Source: Candidatus Endowatersipora endosymbiont of Watersipora subatra | GTDB taxonomy: Bacteria; Pseudomonadota; Alphaproteobacteria; Rhizobiales; Rhizobiaceae | NCBI RefSeq assembly: GCF_964026585.1 | Contig: NZ_OZ032160.1 | Coordinates: 558,001-622,000, forward strand | Length of the DNA stretch: 64,000 nucleotides | Direction of reading: 5' to 3' | Part shown: piece after piece, positions 50,370 to 59,738 of the stretch | How the letters are laid out: every line of letters starts with the position of its first letter | How positions within the stretch are numbered: the stretch's first letter is position 1 | The notes under the pieces: generated by a model | The model's database searches: none | Seen by the model: the letters and a program-made list of their open reading frames with translations, nothing else | Told to the model about the DNA's origin: nothing | Translations under genes and position numbers: made by a program

Positions 50370-50767
50370 GAATGAAGATGAATATCTTCAATGACCTTCG
50401 TTTTTCTCTTTTGGGATATCTCTCAGCTGGCGTTAAATGTCGTTGTCCTCGATGTGGGAAGGGGAATCTTTATGAAGGATTTCTGAAACTAAACCGATCT
50501 TGCTTGATATGTTCATTAAGTTTTGAAAAAAGAGATGTAGGTGATGGACCAACCGTATTTATTATGATGGGCCTTGGTTGTTTTGTTTTGGGGAGCGCTC
50601 TTTTTGTTGAACTGCATTATTTCCCTCCAATGTGGATTCATATCTTGCTGTGGCTGCCTTTGATTTTCTCAACTGGTATTCCTGCTATTCGCATAGTGAA
50701 AGGCATATTGATTACACTTCAATATAATTATGATGCATCCGAAGGTCATATTGAGGAAGATCACTAG
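50366..50767 (+). CDS. DUF983-family membrane protein with zinc-ribbon cysteines
   Basis: A 133-residue protein of the DUF983 family, which sits between coxC and SURF1 in many alphaproteobacteria; its job is unknown but context suggests oxidase assembly. The N-terminal part carries C25, C27, C30 (KCRCPRCGKG) and C46/C49 (SCLIC), a zinc-ribbon-like set, followed by two transmembrane helices (about 65-85 and 90-112). ATG 50366 overlaps the coxC stop by 4 nt; the longer frame from 50306 lies inside coxC. Confidence 0.88.
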   Translation: MRMKMNIFNDLRFSLLGYLSAGVKCRCPRCGKGNLYEGFLKLNRSCLICSLSFEKRDVGDGPTVFIMMGLGCFVLGSALFVELHYFPPMWIHILLWLPLIFSTGIPAIRIVKGILITLQYNYDASEGHIEEDH

Positions 50768-50770
50768 GTT

Positions 50771-51487
50771 ATGTTCCGCAATATTTGTTTTCTCTTTCTA
50801 GGCATTAGCTTATTAAGTTCACTCGGTTTTTGGCAATTAGAACGTCTAGATTGGAAAGAGACCCTGATAGAGCGTGTGAATATGGCCACTAGAGAGATTC
50901 CTTTAACCATAGATGATATCAATAAATCGTTAAAAAATGGGACTGATATTGAATTCAAATCAATACAGGCATTTGGTAAGTTTCTTCATGATCGGGAGCA
51001 ACACTTTTTTACTACTTATAAAGGCAAAGTAGGGTTTGATCTCTATACACCTCTTGAAATGAATGGAGGGGAAATTCTCTTTGTTAACCGGGGTTTCGTT
51101 CCGAACTCATTTAAGCCAATCAGTAAAAGAGCTGACAGTTTCTTGTCGGGTCCAATTTCGATTCAGGGCTTTGCTCGTTCTGCGTCAAGAATAAAACCAA
51201 ATTATTTTGTACCGGATAACAATATAAAGAAAAATATCTTTTATTGGAAATCATTAAAACAGATGTCTGAACGTGCCTTTCCTGAAGGTAAGGTTCTAGT
51301 TTTGCCTTATTTTTTGGATTCTGGTCTTGAACCCATTTCTGGAGGATTGCCGATCCCTGCCGTTAGTACCATAGTATTGAATAATAGACATCTTCAGTAT
51401 GCGATCACGTGGTTTGGACTAGCAATCGTGCTGTTTTATGTGGGGAGCTTCTTTATATCAAAGAACATTTTGACTTCCAGGAATTAA
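50771..51487 (+). CDS. surf1: SURF1-family cytochrome oxidase biogenesis protein
   Basis: Assembly factor for heme a insertion into subunit I. The 238-residue protein has the expected hairpin layout: N-terminal helix (about 2-20) with GFWQLERLDWKE, a periplasmic domain containing GEILFVNRGFVP, and a C-terminal helix after NNRHLQYAITWFGLAI. It starts 3 nt after DUF983 and is followed after 3 nt by ispH. Confidence 0.93.
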   Translation: MFRNICFLFLGISLLSSLGFWQLERLDWKETLIERVNMATREIPLTIDDINKSLKNGTDIEFKSIQAFGKFLHDREQHFFTTYKGKVGFDLYTPLEMNGGEILFVNRGFVPNSFKPISKRADSFLSGPISIQGFARSASRIKPNYFVPDNNIKKNIFYWKSLKQMSERAFPEGKVLVLPYFLDSGLEPISGGLPIPAVSTIVLNNRHLQYAITWFGLAIVLFYVGSFFISKNILTSRN

Positions 51488-51490
51488 GAC

Positions 51491-52525
51491 ATGGACCTAG
51501 ATTTGAAAAGATTATTGTCACATTATAAACGTGAGAAAAAAGCGCAGTTATTCTTGTGTAAACCGAGAGGCTTTTGTGCTGGAGTTGAACGTGCTATTCA
51601 GATTGTAGTCTTGTCTATTAAGAAATATGGTAAACCTGTCTATGTCTGTCATGAGATTGTCCATAATCGTTATGTTGTCAAAGGACTGGAGGAGATTGGA
51701 GCGATCTTCGTGGAAAAGATAGAGGAAATTCCACCTACCCGTCAACCTATCATTTTCTCAGCTCATGGTGTTCCCAGATCCGTTTTACAATTCGCTCAGA
51801 AACGAAATTTATTTTTTCTTGACGCAACATGCCCACTTGTCTCAAAGGTTCACAAGCAGGCAATTCTACATAGAAAACGGGGTCGCCATATTTTTCTTAT
51901 AGGTCATGCAGGCCATCCAGAAGTCATTGGTACGATGGGTCAAGTACCAGAAGGATCTGTAACATTAATCCAAACGCTTTGTGATGTGGATAAACTTAAA
52001 AAAAGTCATAGTATGGAGTTTGGTTATGTAACTCAAACAACACTTTCGATAGATGATACAGATGATATCATTAAACATCTGAGAAAAAAAATACCTCATA
52101 TTGTTGCACCATCTGTGGAATCAATTTGCTATGCAACAACCAATCGTCAATTAGCAGTTAAGATGGCAGCACCCCATACTGATCTCTTTCTTATCGTTGG
52201 TGCACCAAATTCATCGAATTCAAAAAGACTCGTTGAAGTCGCCACTCGGTATGGAGCAAAGTATACAGCTCTTATTCAAAGCGTAGAAGATATACCATGG
52301 AAGGTGATTCAAGATATATATAGTCCTTCAATAGGAGTATCGGCTGGGGCATCAGCACCTGAAATTATCGTTTTTCAAGTTATTGAGGCCTTTCAATCGA
52401 GATTTAAGTTATCGATTATCCCTTCAGGAACGAAAGAAGAAAATGAGCATTTTACAGTTATGAAAGATTTGATAGATATGCCACTTGAGCGAGAGGATAT
52501 GGCGTTTTTTAATGGTAGCATGTAG
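51491..52525 (+). CDS. ispH: 4-hydroxy-3-methylbut-2-enyl diphosphate reductase
   Basis: [4Fe-4S] enzyme that makes IPP and DMAPP in the MEP isoprenoid route. Cluster cysteines C29 (PRGFCAGVERA), C114 (DATCPLV) and C213 (SICYATTNRQ) are all present in the 344-residue protein, with HEIVHN and SAHGVP for the diphosphate. The N-terminal 15 residues are longer than usual, so an internal start is possible. Linked to SURF1 by 3 nt. Confidence 0.96.
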   Translation: MDLDLKRLLSHYKREKKAQLFLCKPRGFCAGVERAIQIVVLSIKKYGKPVYVCHEIVHNRYVVKGLEEIGAIFVEKIEEIPPTRQPIIFSAHGVPRSVLQFAQKRNLFFLDATCPLVSKVHKQAILHRKRGRHIFLIGHAGHPEVIGTMGQVPEGSVTLIQTLCDVDKLKKSHSMEFGYVTQTTLSIDDTDDIIKHLRKKIPHIVAPSVESICYATTNRQLAVKMAAPHTDLFLIVGAPNSSNSKRLVEVATRYGAKYTALIQSVEDIPWKVIQDIYSPSIGVSAGASAPEIIVFQVIEAFQSRFKLSIIPSGTKEENEHFTVMKDLIDMPLEREDMAFFNGSM

Positions 52526-52549
52526 CATAGAAGCAGAAATAGGAAATCA

Positions 52550-53491
52550 ATGGCCGTCTACACAAAGGTAGAAGAAGAAACACTAGCGCAATTCTTGAAA
52601 AATTACAATCTCGGTAAGACTCATTCTATTAAGGGAATAGTAAAGGGGGTAGAAAATACAAACTACTTACTAAAATCGGATTCAGGAAAGTTTATTCTGA
52701 CTCTTTATGAGAAAAGAGTCAATGAAGATGACCTCCCATTTTTTATCGGATTGATGGAACATTTATCGCAGAATGGATTCTCCTGCCCAACCCCCATTCG
52801 TAATAGAAAGGGGATGGTTTTGGGTAAGTTAGAAAAAAAAACGGCTGCTATTATGAGTTTTGTAGAGGGAATTGAAGTAAAGCGTCCAAAAGAAGGCCAT
52901 TGCTATTCAGCCGGCCAGACCATGGCTAGGTTACATTTGGCAGCAGCCAATTTTCAGATGAGGAGAACCAATTCTTTTGATCTTAAAAGGCTAGAACTAA
53001 TAATGGCCACAAGAGATCAAATGTCCTCTGTCGAAGAAAGCTTGCAAGAATTGATCGATGACGAATTAAAGTATCTTCAAAAGAATTGGCCAAAGTCAAT
53101 ACCAAGTGGCGTCATTCATGCAGATATGTTTAAGGATAATACCCTTTTTTTAAATGGAAAAATTTCTGGCGTCATTGATTTTTATTTTGCATGCAATGAT
53201 TTTCTTGCTTATGATGTAGCCATAGCCCTTAATTCTTGGTGTTTTGATAATAATTTTCGATTTTTACCAGGTCTATCCAATTCTTTTATAAGCGGTTATA
53301 ACACTATTCGTCCAATGACAGTACAAGAAATACAATCTCTTCCTATTCTTGTTCGAGGGGCTGCTCTTCGCTTCTTATTGACACGACTCAGAGACTGGTT
53401 GGATGTGCAAAAGGATCGATTAGTTGTATTACACAATCCTGAAGCATTCATCTCTCGGCTAATATTCTGGCGTCAGTCTCATTTGATTTGA
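52550..53491 (+). CDS. thrB: homoserine kinase (ThrB, APH-like type)
   Basis: Phosphorylates homoserine on the way to threonine. The 313-residue protein belongs to the aminoglycoside-phosphotransferase-like ThrB type used by alphaproteobacteria, not the GHMP type of E. coli: [24 protein letters not shown] (nucleotide site), [14 protein letters not shown] (catalytic aspartate) and [12 protein letters not shown] (metal aspartate). The ispH-thrB-rnhA order is conserved in the group. Confidence 0.95.
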   Translation: MAVYTKVEEETLAQFLKNYNLGKTHSIKGIVKGVENTNYLLKSDSGKFILTLYEKRVNEDDLPFFIGLMEHLSQNGFSCPTPIRNRKGMVLGKLEKKTAAIMSFVEGIEVKRPKEGHCYSAGQTMARLHLAAANFQMRRTNSFDLKRLELIMATRDQMSSVEESLQELIDDELKYLQKNWPKSIPSGVIHADMFKDNTLFLNGKISGVIDFYFACNDFLAYDVAIALNSWCFDNNFRFLPGLSNSFISGYNTIRPMTVQEIQSLPILVRGAALRFLLTRLRDWLDVQKDRLVVLHNPEAFISRLIFWRQSHLI

Positions 53492-53517
53492 ATCAGATAG
53501 AGATCTATTTGATAATT

Positions 53518-54006
53518 ATGACTTATGAAGATATCGATATTTGGACAGATGGTGCCTGTTCAAGAAATCCTGGACCTGGAGGCTGGGGAGTGCTTATTAA
53601 ATTTCACAACAGTGAGAAAGAATTATGTGGTGGTGCATTTAACACCACTAATAACCGTATGGAATTACAGGCAGCGATTGAGGCACTGATAGCTTTAAAT
53701 CAGCCTTGCAACGTTTGTCTTCATACGGACTCTCAGTACTTAAAGGATGGAATAACAAATTGGATTCATGTTTGGAAGAAAAATAGTTGGAAAACATCAG
53801 CAAAAAAGATAGTCAAAAATGCAGACCTATGGTCTGCTCTTGACGATGCTACGTCAAGACATATTATTCGTTGGTGTTGGGTGAGGGGTCATGCAGGACA
53901 AGAAGAAAACAGTCGCGCCGACGGCCTTGCCCAACAAGGGATGAAACCTTATAAAGATGGTGGTTGGCAGTATTCTTCTTTTTTTGAAAAAGAAGGGACT
54001 GAATAG
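53518..54006 (+). CDS. rnhA: ribonuclease HI
   Basis: Degrades the RNA of RNA:DNA hybrids during replication. From ATG 53518 it has 162 residues. Catalytic residues D11 ([16 protein letters not shown]), E49 ([11 protein letters not shown]), D71 ([10 protein letters not shown]), H125 ([12 protein letters not shown]) and D135 are complete. The open frame begins at TTG 53488 inside thrB; ATG 53518 matches the family start. Confidence 0.97.
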   Translation: MTYEDIDIWTDGACSRNPGPGGWGVLIKFHNSEKELCGGAFNTTNNRMELQAAIEALIALNQPCNVCLHTDSQYLKDGITNWIHVWKKNSWKTSAKKIVKNADLWSALDDATSRHIIRWCWVRGHAGQEENSRADGLAQQGMKPYKDGGWQYSSFFEKEGTE

Positions 54007-54286
54007 TTTTTGTTTAGCTTTTTTTCATCATCTCTTAACAATTAGGGAAGATTTAGAAAATGATCGAATCTGTTTTTCAGGTTCATTGAAAAATTCTCTT
54101 TCTTTTAAGGATCGGTGATTTGTATTGTGTCTATGTATGTCATGCCTTGAAAAGCATCCAGTAACCCTCTAATGAATGATATCTGGATAAGAGCGAATGA
54201 TTATAATGATGGACTCTATTTGTTCTCATTATTTTCTGATCCGGTTATTTTGAAAACTAACTCAAGAGTTTTGGGTACGATTAACC

Positions 54287-54871
54287 GTGTGTAGAAAAAC
54301 TAACGATGGATATTATGAGTTTGTTGGGAAGTGTCTCATTGCAATGCCAGGGATTCAGGACTGTCGGTTTGATCGTTCCGTCATCCTTATTTGTTCTCAT
54401 TCCAAAGATGGCAGTATGGGCTTTGTTCTCAATCATCCAGTAGAAAAATCAGCTTTTAGAAGTATCCTTCAAGAATTGAAGAGTTACGTTGATCCTATCA
54501 TAAAACAGAAGGATATACAAATATTTAGAGGTGGACCTGTCGAACAAGGTCGTGCCTTTGTCCTTCATAGTCTCGATTACAGCAGTATCAATACTGCCAC
54601 AGTCGGCAGTATTTGTGGTGTCACCTGTACGCTTGATGCTTTAAAATGGCTAACTAATAAAAAATCTCACGCACGATCTTTTTTAGCATTTGGTTATGCT
54701 GCATGGTCATCCGGTCAGTTAGAGAGGGAGATAACAGAAAATTATTGGTTAACTGTTGAAGCAACATCTATACTCGTCTTTGATACTCCTTATTCAAATC
54801 GTTATAATAAAGCTCTAGGTATGTTGGGTGTCAGAGAAGCGACTTTATCGTCAATAATCGGTCATGCTTGA
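54287..54871 (+). CDS. YqgE/AlgH-family protein
   Basis: A 194-residue protein of the UPF0301/YqgE family. Function is not well defined; the fold is known from structural work and the family is linked to regulation in Pseudomonas. Motifs: FVGKCLIAMPGIQDCRFDRSVILIC, GSMGFVLNHPV, IQIFRGGPVEQGRAFVLHS and FLAFGYAAWSSGQLEREI. The start is GTG 54287; no in-frame ATG precedes it, and the ribosome-binding site is weak. About 280 nt without a gene lie upstream. Confidence 0.93.
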   Translation: MCRKTNDGYYEFVGKCLIAMPGIQDCRFDRSVILICSHSKDGSMGFVLNHPVEKSAFRSILQELKSYVDPIIKQKDIQIFRGGPVEQGRAFVLHSLDYSSINTATVGSICGVTCTLDALKWLTNKKSHARSFLAFGYAAWSSGQLEREITENYWLTVEATSILVFDTPYSNRYNKALGMLGVREATLSSIIGHA

Positions 54872-54877
54872 GATTAG

Positions 54878-54900
54878 TTATTTCCACTTAAGGGAAATGA
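54878..54900. terminator. hairpin between yqgE and the GGDEF gene
   Basis: TTATTTCC (54878-54885) pairs with GGAAATGA (54893-54900), one wobble, around a 7-base loop. It lies in the 43-nt gap between convergent genes and could end both transcripts, though no long T-run follows. Confidence 0.3.
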
Positions 54901-54914
54901 ATCGACGGTCTTCT

Positions 54915-57065
54915 CTATTGCGTTATTGCATCCGTATGAATTGATGAATCCCTTTCCTCCTTAAGGTAGGAGGTAGGACGAAATGTTTCGATACGATCAC
55001 CTCCCCTTTTCTTAGCTTGAAATGTTGCAATTTCCGCATCCCTAATCATATATTCTGGTGAGGAATAGTTAAGGGACCAACTCACTAATCCAATTGAAGC
55101 AGTTACATGAATGTATTCATTACAAAATTCTATCGGTCTTTTGAGTGTTTTTCTCACAGATTCAGCAAAAGATACAATGAGGTCAGGATCATTCTCAGAT
55201 AGCAAGATCAGGGCAAATTGATCTCCACTAAGTCGAGCAAGAGAATCTTGCGATTGTAATAAACGCGTCAGTCGCTGTGCAATGATCAAAAAGATAGAAT
55301 TTCTTGTTGATAGAATCAAGGATTCATTAATTTTAGAGACCTGATCTATCTCAATGAGAAGGAGAGACGGTCTTACAATCACGTTTGAAGTAGCAATCGC
55401 TATCATACTTTGAAGCCGGTCTAAAAAGAGTTTACGATTAGGAAGACCCGTCAGATTATCGTGAACAGCTTGTTGCAAGAGCCTTTCTTGAGAAATTCGA
55501 TCTTCAGTAACGTCAGTAATAATACCCATGCATCGAATCACTTCACCACTATCATTGAAAACCGGTCTTGCTCGAATATTCAACCAGTGATATATTCCCC
55601 CATGGGACCGAATCCGAAAATCATGAGAGATTTTACTATCACGATCGTAAAGCACTCGATCCAATGCAGTCTTGAAGGGAGTTCTGTCATCAGGGTGTAA
55701 TCGCAGGATCCAATGACTCAGTGAACCGTTCAATCCCCTTGAGTTAAGTCCAAGCGACACTAGAATATGAGGTCCTGTATATATTTTATTTCTATAAACA
55801 TCCCAGTCCCATATGCTATCGCCAGATCCTATAAACGCAAGAGCTTGACGTTCCAGATCAGAAAGCAATCTTTGAGTCATTTGACCTCCCCTGACAGCAT
55901 GTTGCATAACAGTGAATGAGATTAACAACATGATCAGAACCAGTCCCCCAATGAGAGCCGGATGAACAAGATCATTGTTGATCATTCCGTTGATAAGCAT
56001 AAATGCAGCGATGAGCCATGTTGTCATCAACAACCAGGCAGGAATCAACATGATCGCACGATCAAATTTGTATAAGCTGAAAATCAATATCGTAAAAAAA
56101 CCGAAAATAACCGTGGTAGCAATTGATATACGAGCCAGACCTACAGCTTCTGATGGTGCAAATATAGCTAATGCAGATAGTCCTGTCAGACCTAATAACC
56201 ATATTAATATTAAGGAATAAGAGTGTTTATTCCATTGATTCAAATGTAGATAAGTATAGAGAAAAATGATGAGGCCTGTGGAGAAAAAGATAACTGTTTC
56301 TGCACGCCAAATATTCTGCTCATCTGGAGTCATCAAGAAAATTTTGCTTAGAAATCCAAAATCCATGCAAACATAGGCCAATACAGACCAAGCTAACGTA
56401 GCTGTTCCCAGAAAGATAGGAGAACCCTTGATAACAAAAATCAGGGTTAGAAATAATGCAAGTAAAGCTGAGATCCCTAATACAATACCTGCGTATAAAG
56501 TGAAGCTATTAATAGCGTTTTTATAGGCTTCTGGTTCCCACAGAATCAATTGGGTAATCTTAGGATCAGAAAGCTCTGCTACAAAAGTAATCACCGAGCC
56601 AGGATCAAGTGTGATTTCAAAAATATCGGCCTCTTCGCTTGCTTGTCGTTTAAGCGAGAAGCCTTCGGATGGGATGACAGAACGAATATGCTGTTTTCCT
56701 AGATCTGGCCAAATGAAGCCAGATGATGCAAGCCGAAAATACGGTGAAACAAGAAGACGATCTATCTTCTCAACCGAATTATTAGCAAGAGCAAAAACTA
56801 TCCAGTGTTTAGATCCCGCACTTGAAAGTATTTCAATACGATTGACGATCCCTTCTGCGTTAGGAGCCGTTGTAACCTGAATATTTCCTTCCTTGTGAAA
56901 ACGGAGCTTATAGCTATTGGATAGATCAATGGCTTTTTTATCCAGTCTAACGTCAATGGCTTCTAGCGCAATGGCAGGATGAATCAAAAAAATAAGCACG
57001 ATTACGGTAATTAGCACAATCGTAATCTGCCTATTCATCAATATTGGAAAATTACAATTCAGCAT
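54915..57065 (-). CDS. membrane PAS-GGDEF protein with degenerate GGDEF site
   Basis: A 716-residue sensor-like protein. Residues 1-35 are a signal/anchor helix, 36-185 a periplasmic domain, about 186-390 seven helices (7TMR-DISM-like), 405-520 a PAS domain (GDSIWDWDV... GIITDVTEDR), and 530-690 a GGDEF domain (AVHDNLTGLPNRKLFLDRL). The GGDEF motif is SGDQF (613-617); the first metal aspartate of the DxD motif is glutamate (IEID, 571-574), and the base-binding aspartate after N580 aligns with asparagine (N589). Canonical enzymes make cyclic di-GMP; these changes suggest a non-catalytic or weak domain. No EAL domain follows, unlike many relatives. Domains inferred by motif, without alignment. 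Confidence 0.85.
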   Translation of the reverse strand: MLNCNFPILMNRQITIVLITVIVLIFLIHPAIALEAIDVRLDKKAIDLSNSYKLRFHKEGNIQVTTAPNAEGIVNRIEILSSAGSKHWIVFALANNSVEKIDRLLVSPYFRLASSGFIWPDLGKQHIRSVIPSEGFSLKRQASEEADIFEITLDPGSVITFVAELSDPKITQLILWEPEAYKNAINSFTLYAGIVLGISALLALFLTLIFVIKGSPIFLGTATLAWSVLAYVCMDFGFLSKIFLMTPDEQNIWRAETVIFFSTGLIIFLYTYLHLNQWNKHSYSLILIWLLGLTGLSALAIFAPSEAVGLARISIATTVIFGFFTILIFSLYKFDRAIMLIPAWLLMTTWLIAAFMLINGMINNDLVHPALIGGLVLIMLLISFTVMQHAVRGGQMTQRLLSDLERQALAFIGSGDSIWDWDVYRNKIYTGPHILVSLGLNSRGLNGSLSHWILRLHPDDRTPFKTALDRVLYDRDSKISHDFRIRSHGGIYHWLNIRARPVFNDSGEVIRCMGIITDVTEDRISQERLLQQAVHDNLTGLPNRKLFLDRLQSMIAIATSNVIVRPSLLLIEIDQVSKINESLILSTRNSIFLIIAQRLTRLLQSQDSLARLSGDQFALILLSENDPDLIVSFAESVRKTLKRPIEFCNEYIHVTASIGLVSWSLNYSSPEYMIRDAEIATFQAKKRGGDRIETFRPTSYLKEERDSSIHTDAITQ

Positions 57066-57133
57066 CTTTATAAAGTTATGCTCATTGATAGATTAAAGAT
57101 GCAGGTAAACAGCAGACTGAATACATTTTTTGA

Positions 57134-57298
57134 TTAAAGAGAGAGGTTTGAAAATAAAATGGAGTCCTGTGATGCATCACTCTTGGTTCGCATCTGGACA
57201 CCAAACGCAATGCCCCAAAGGATCGCTATTGTCATTAGAACTGCGATTGACTGATGATTTACCTTCTTATCCCCAATAGTCTTGCTATTGTTAGCCAT
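57134..57298 (-). CDS. possible 54-residue membrane protein
   Basis: An ORF below the usual length cut-off, from ATG 57298 to a TAA at 57134. It encodes a hydrophilic N-terminus (MANNSKTIGDKKVNHQ), one likely transmembrane helix (about 17-35, IAVLMTIAILWGIAFGV) and a polar tail. The nearest ribosome-binding-like AGGA is about 15 nt before the start. I recognise no family. It lies upstream of, and on the same strand as, the GGDEF gene, 68 nt from its start, so it could be its small partner or chance. Confidence 0.35.
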   Translation of the reverse strand: MANNSKTIGDKKVNHQSIAVLMTIAILWGIAFGVQMRTKSDASQDSILFSNLSL

Positions 57299-57601
57299 CT
57301 TCAATTCACTTATCCTTTAGGTGATATCGCACCTCCTGTAGATAAGGATAGTGCGACGAAAAGACTAGTAAAATAGGATATGCTAGATAAATTTTAAAGC
57401 AATGTAATTCTCTGAAGTTAGCCGAGAATCATAATCGACTGCTATTGTCAACTTTATAATAGATTTATCTTCTTAAGATACTATCCAATATATATATCAG
57501 GAGGACAAGAGAGAACTCTATGATAGGGTGCTTTCATGAGTCTCTGAATTTCTCCAAAATCGATAATATTTTTGATTATCGATTCTGAAAATACGAGAGC
57601 G
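57299..57601. other. 303-nt region upstream of folD
   Basis: Contains an inverted repeat AGGTG-ATATCG-CACCT (57319-57334), a TA-rich tract (57488-57497) and a full AGGAGG (57499-57504). A 22-codon ORF opens with ATG 57520, 15 nt after that AGGAGG, and ends at 57588, before the chosen folD start at 57602. It may be an upstream ORF or chance. I found no THF riboswitch by eye. Confidence 0.4.
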
Positions 57602-58540
57602 ATGATAACAAAGAACGCCACAATGAAAGAGATGATCACTAAAAAGAAAAGAATTGATGGTCAAGTGATTGCTAGAGATGTTATATCTAGCATTCAATCA
57701 GAAACAAAAAAACTGATTCAAGAGACTCATGTAACTCCGGGGCTTGCTGTTATTCTTGTTGGAGAAAACCCTGCGAGTTTAATTTATGTAGCTTCTAAAA
57801 GCCAAAAAGCGAACGATTGCGGGTTTCATTCGATACAGCGTACCCTGCCTGCAGATTCTACAGAAGAAGAAGTGCTCAATCACATTAGAAAACTGAATGA
57901 TGATCAAACGATCCACGGTATTCTTGTTCAATTGCCCCTCCCAGATCATATCAATGAAAAAACCGTAATACAGACGGTCGCAGCAGAAAAAGATGTTGAC
58001 GGGTTTCATCCTCTCAATGTGGGAAAATTAGGGAGAGGAGATCTTTCTTCAACTTTCATTCCCTGTACACCTGCTGGAGTGATGCTCCTTATCCGTCGAT
58101 TTTTAGGAGACGATTTGTCTGGTTTGAATGCAATTGTTATTGGGCGTTCCAATATTGTTGGGAAACCAATGGCTCATCTATTACTGAATGCGAATTGTAC
58201 GGTTACCATCGCCCACAGTCAGACTAATAATTTGTCGAAGTTAACACGGATCACTGATATTGTGGTTGTAGCTGTGGGACAACCACAAATGGTAAAAAGG
58301 GATTGGATTAAACCTGGAGCCATGGTTATTGATGTGGGTATTAACCGTATTGTAACCTCTGAGCATGGTGAGAGGAAGTTCCGTCTCATAGGTGATGTTG
58401 ATTATGAAGGAGCGCTTGTAAACGCAGCATATGTAACGCCAGTACCTGGTGGTGTTGGCCCTATGACTGTCGCTTTACTTATGGCTAATACACTTGCATC
58501 TGCTTGCCGGTTTGCAGGATACAAAATTCCTAAATTTTGA
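57602..58540 (+). CDS. folD: bifunctional methylenetetrahydrofolate dehydrogenase/cyclohydrolase
   Basis: Interconverts 5,10-methylene-THF, methenyl-THF and 10-formyl-THF, supplying formyl groups for purines and for the Fmt enzyme encoded nearby. From ATG 57602 it has 312 residues: [11 protein letters not shown] with the active lysine, [28 protein letters not shown], and [14 protein letters not shown] for NADP. The N-terminus has further in-frame ATG at 57623 and 57632, and typical FolD is about 290-300 residues, so a start there is also possible. Confidence 0.94.
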   Translation: MITKNATMKEMITKKKRIDGQVIARDVISSIQSETKKLIQETHVTPGLAVILVGENPASLIYVASKSQKANDCGFHSIQRTLPADSTEEEVLNHIRKLNDDQTIHGILVQLPLPDHINEKTVIQTVAAEKDVDGFHPLNVGKLGRGDLSSTFIPCTPAGVMLLIRRFLGDDLSGLNAIVIGRSNIVGKPMAHLLLNANCTVTIAHSQTNNLSKLTRITDIVVVAVGQPQMVKRDWIKPGAMVIDVGINRIVTSEHGERKFRLIGDVDYEGALVNAAYVTPVPGGVGPMTVALLMANTLASACRFAGYKIPKF

Positions 58541-58555
58541 TAATCCGAGGGATAA

Positions 58556-59542
58556 ATGGCATCAGAAACAAATAAAAGACATTTTGCGTTTCTAGTCATA
58601 GATCAGTTTTCAATGTTCTGTCTAGCTGCTGCAATAGATTCTCTAAGATCTGCAAACTGCATGGCTCGCATTGATTATTATAACTGGAGCACAATATCTT
58701 TGGATGGTAAACCCGTATATGGTTCAAATAACATTCTAATTTCAGCGGATTATTCGCTCGATGAATTACCAGAATGTGATATTTTGTTCGTTTGTGCAGG
58801 AAAAAATCTCAAAATTCCTGGCCACAATCACCTCCTTGCCAAATTGAGAGAACACGCCCGACAAGGAGGGTCACTAGGGGCTCTGTCTATAGGTAGTTAT
58901 ATTTTAGCTCAAGCAGGAGTTTTAAATGGTTATGAGTGCACAATTCACTGGGAAAATCGAGCTGCCTTTCAAGAAAGGTTTCCCAATGTATGTTGTACAG
59001 GAAATGTATTTGAGATTGATCGCAATCGTTATACTTCAGCAGGAGGTACAACATCGATTGACCTGATGTTGCAAATTATCAAAGATGATTGTGGTGAGGT
59101 TATCGCTAATGAAGTTGCTAATCAGTTTCAGCATGAACGCATTCGTACTGATCAAGACCGCCAAAGAGTGGGATCAGAACGGAATCTAATTGGAAAATCA
59201 CAAAAGCTGCAAAAAGCTGTGGAATTGATGGCAGAATATGTTGAAGAGCCCTTATCTGCACTAGAAATTGCTAGACGTGTAAGACTTTCATTGCGTCAGG
59301 TAGAACGTTTATTCTTACGCCATCTCTCGTGCACACCAGGGCGCTACTATATGAGTATCCGATTGGATCGTTCACGTGAATTACTCAGGCATACTGATTT
59401 ATCAATATTGGATGTTGCCTTATCAACTGGTTTTACATCTCATTCCTATTTTGCACAAAGCTATCGTGCACATTTTGGGTTCTCTCCGTCAGAGGACCGT
59501 CGTGCTTGTCATGAGGATATTTCGAGTGATCATTTATTATAG
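58556..59542 (+). CDS. GlxA-family AraC-type transcriptional regulator
   Basis: A 328-residue regulator with an N-terminal DJ-1/PfpI-like domain (HFAFLVIDQFSMFCLAAAIDSLR, FVCAGKN, LGALSIGSYILAQAGVLNG) and a C-terminal AraC DNA-binding domain with two helix-turn-helix units (LSALEIARRVRLSLRQVERLF and ILDVALSTGFTSHSYFAQSYR ending GFSPS). The layout resembles regulators such as GbdR for glycine betaine and others, but the ligand here is unknown. GAGGG lies five nt before ATG 58556. It starts 15 nt after folD, though whether they share a transcript is uncertain. Confidence 0.9.
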   Translation: MASETNKRHFAFLVIDQFSMFCLAAAIDSLRSANCMARIDYYNWSTISLDGKPVYGSNNILISADYSLDELPECDILFVCAGKNLKIPGHNHLLAKLREHARQGGSLGALSIGSYILAQAGVLNGYECTIHWENRAAFQERFPNVCCTGNVFEIDRNRYTSAGGTTSIDLMLQIIKDDCGEVIANEVANQFQHERIRTDQDRQRVGSERNLIGKSQKLQKAVELMAEYVEEPLSALEIARRVRLSLRQVERLFLRHLSCTPGRYYMSIRLDRSRELLRHTDLSILDVALSTGFTSHSYFAQSYRAHFGFSPSEDRRACHEDISSDHLL

Positions 59543-59738
59543 ATGGAGGATATTTTAATAGAACTCTTTCTCCAAGATGATAGATAAGATCTGGGATCAG
59601 AAATTGTGAGTCTCCTCTCCTCAGTTATTAGCTAAAACGATTCATTTCAACAGATGCTTTAATTTGATCTACAAATTCACTTTTTGAAGAGACTAGTTGC
59701 AGGCGTTAGAGATGAGTTAGAGTCTATGAGACAATCAT

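Noticed and set aside
57299..57601. Possible folate riboswitch before folD
   Set aside because: By eye I could not match the region to any folate riboswitch consensus; it would need covariance-model searching.
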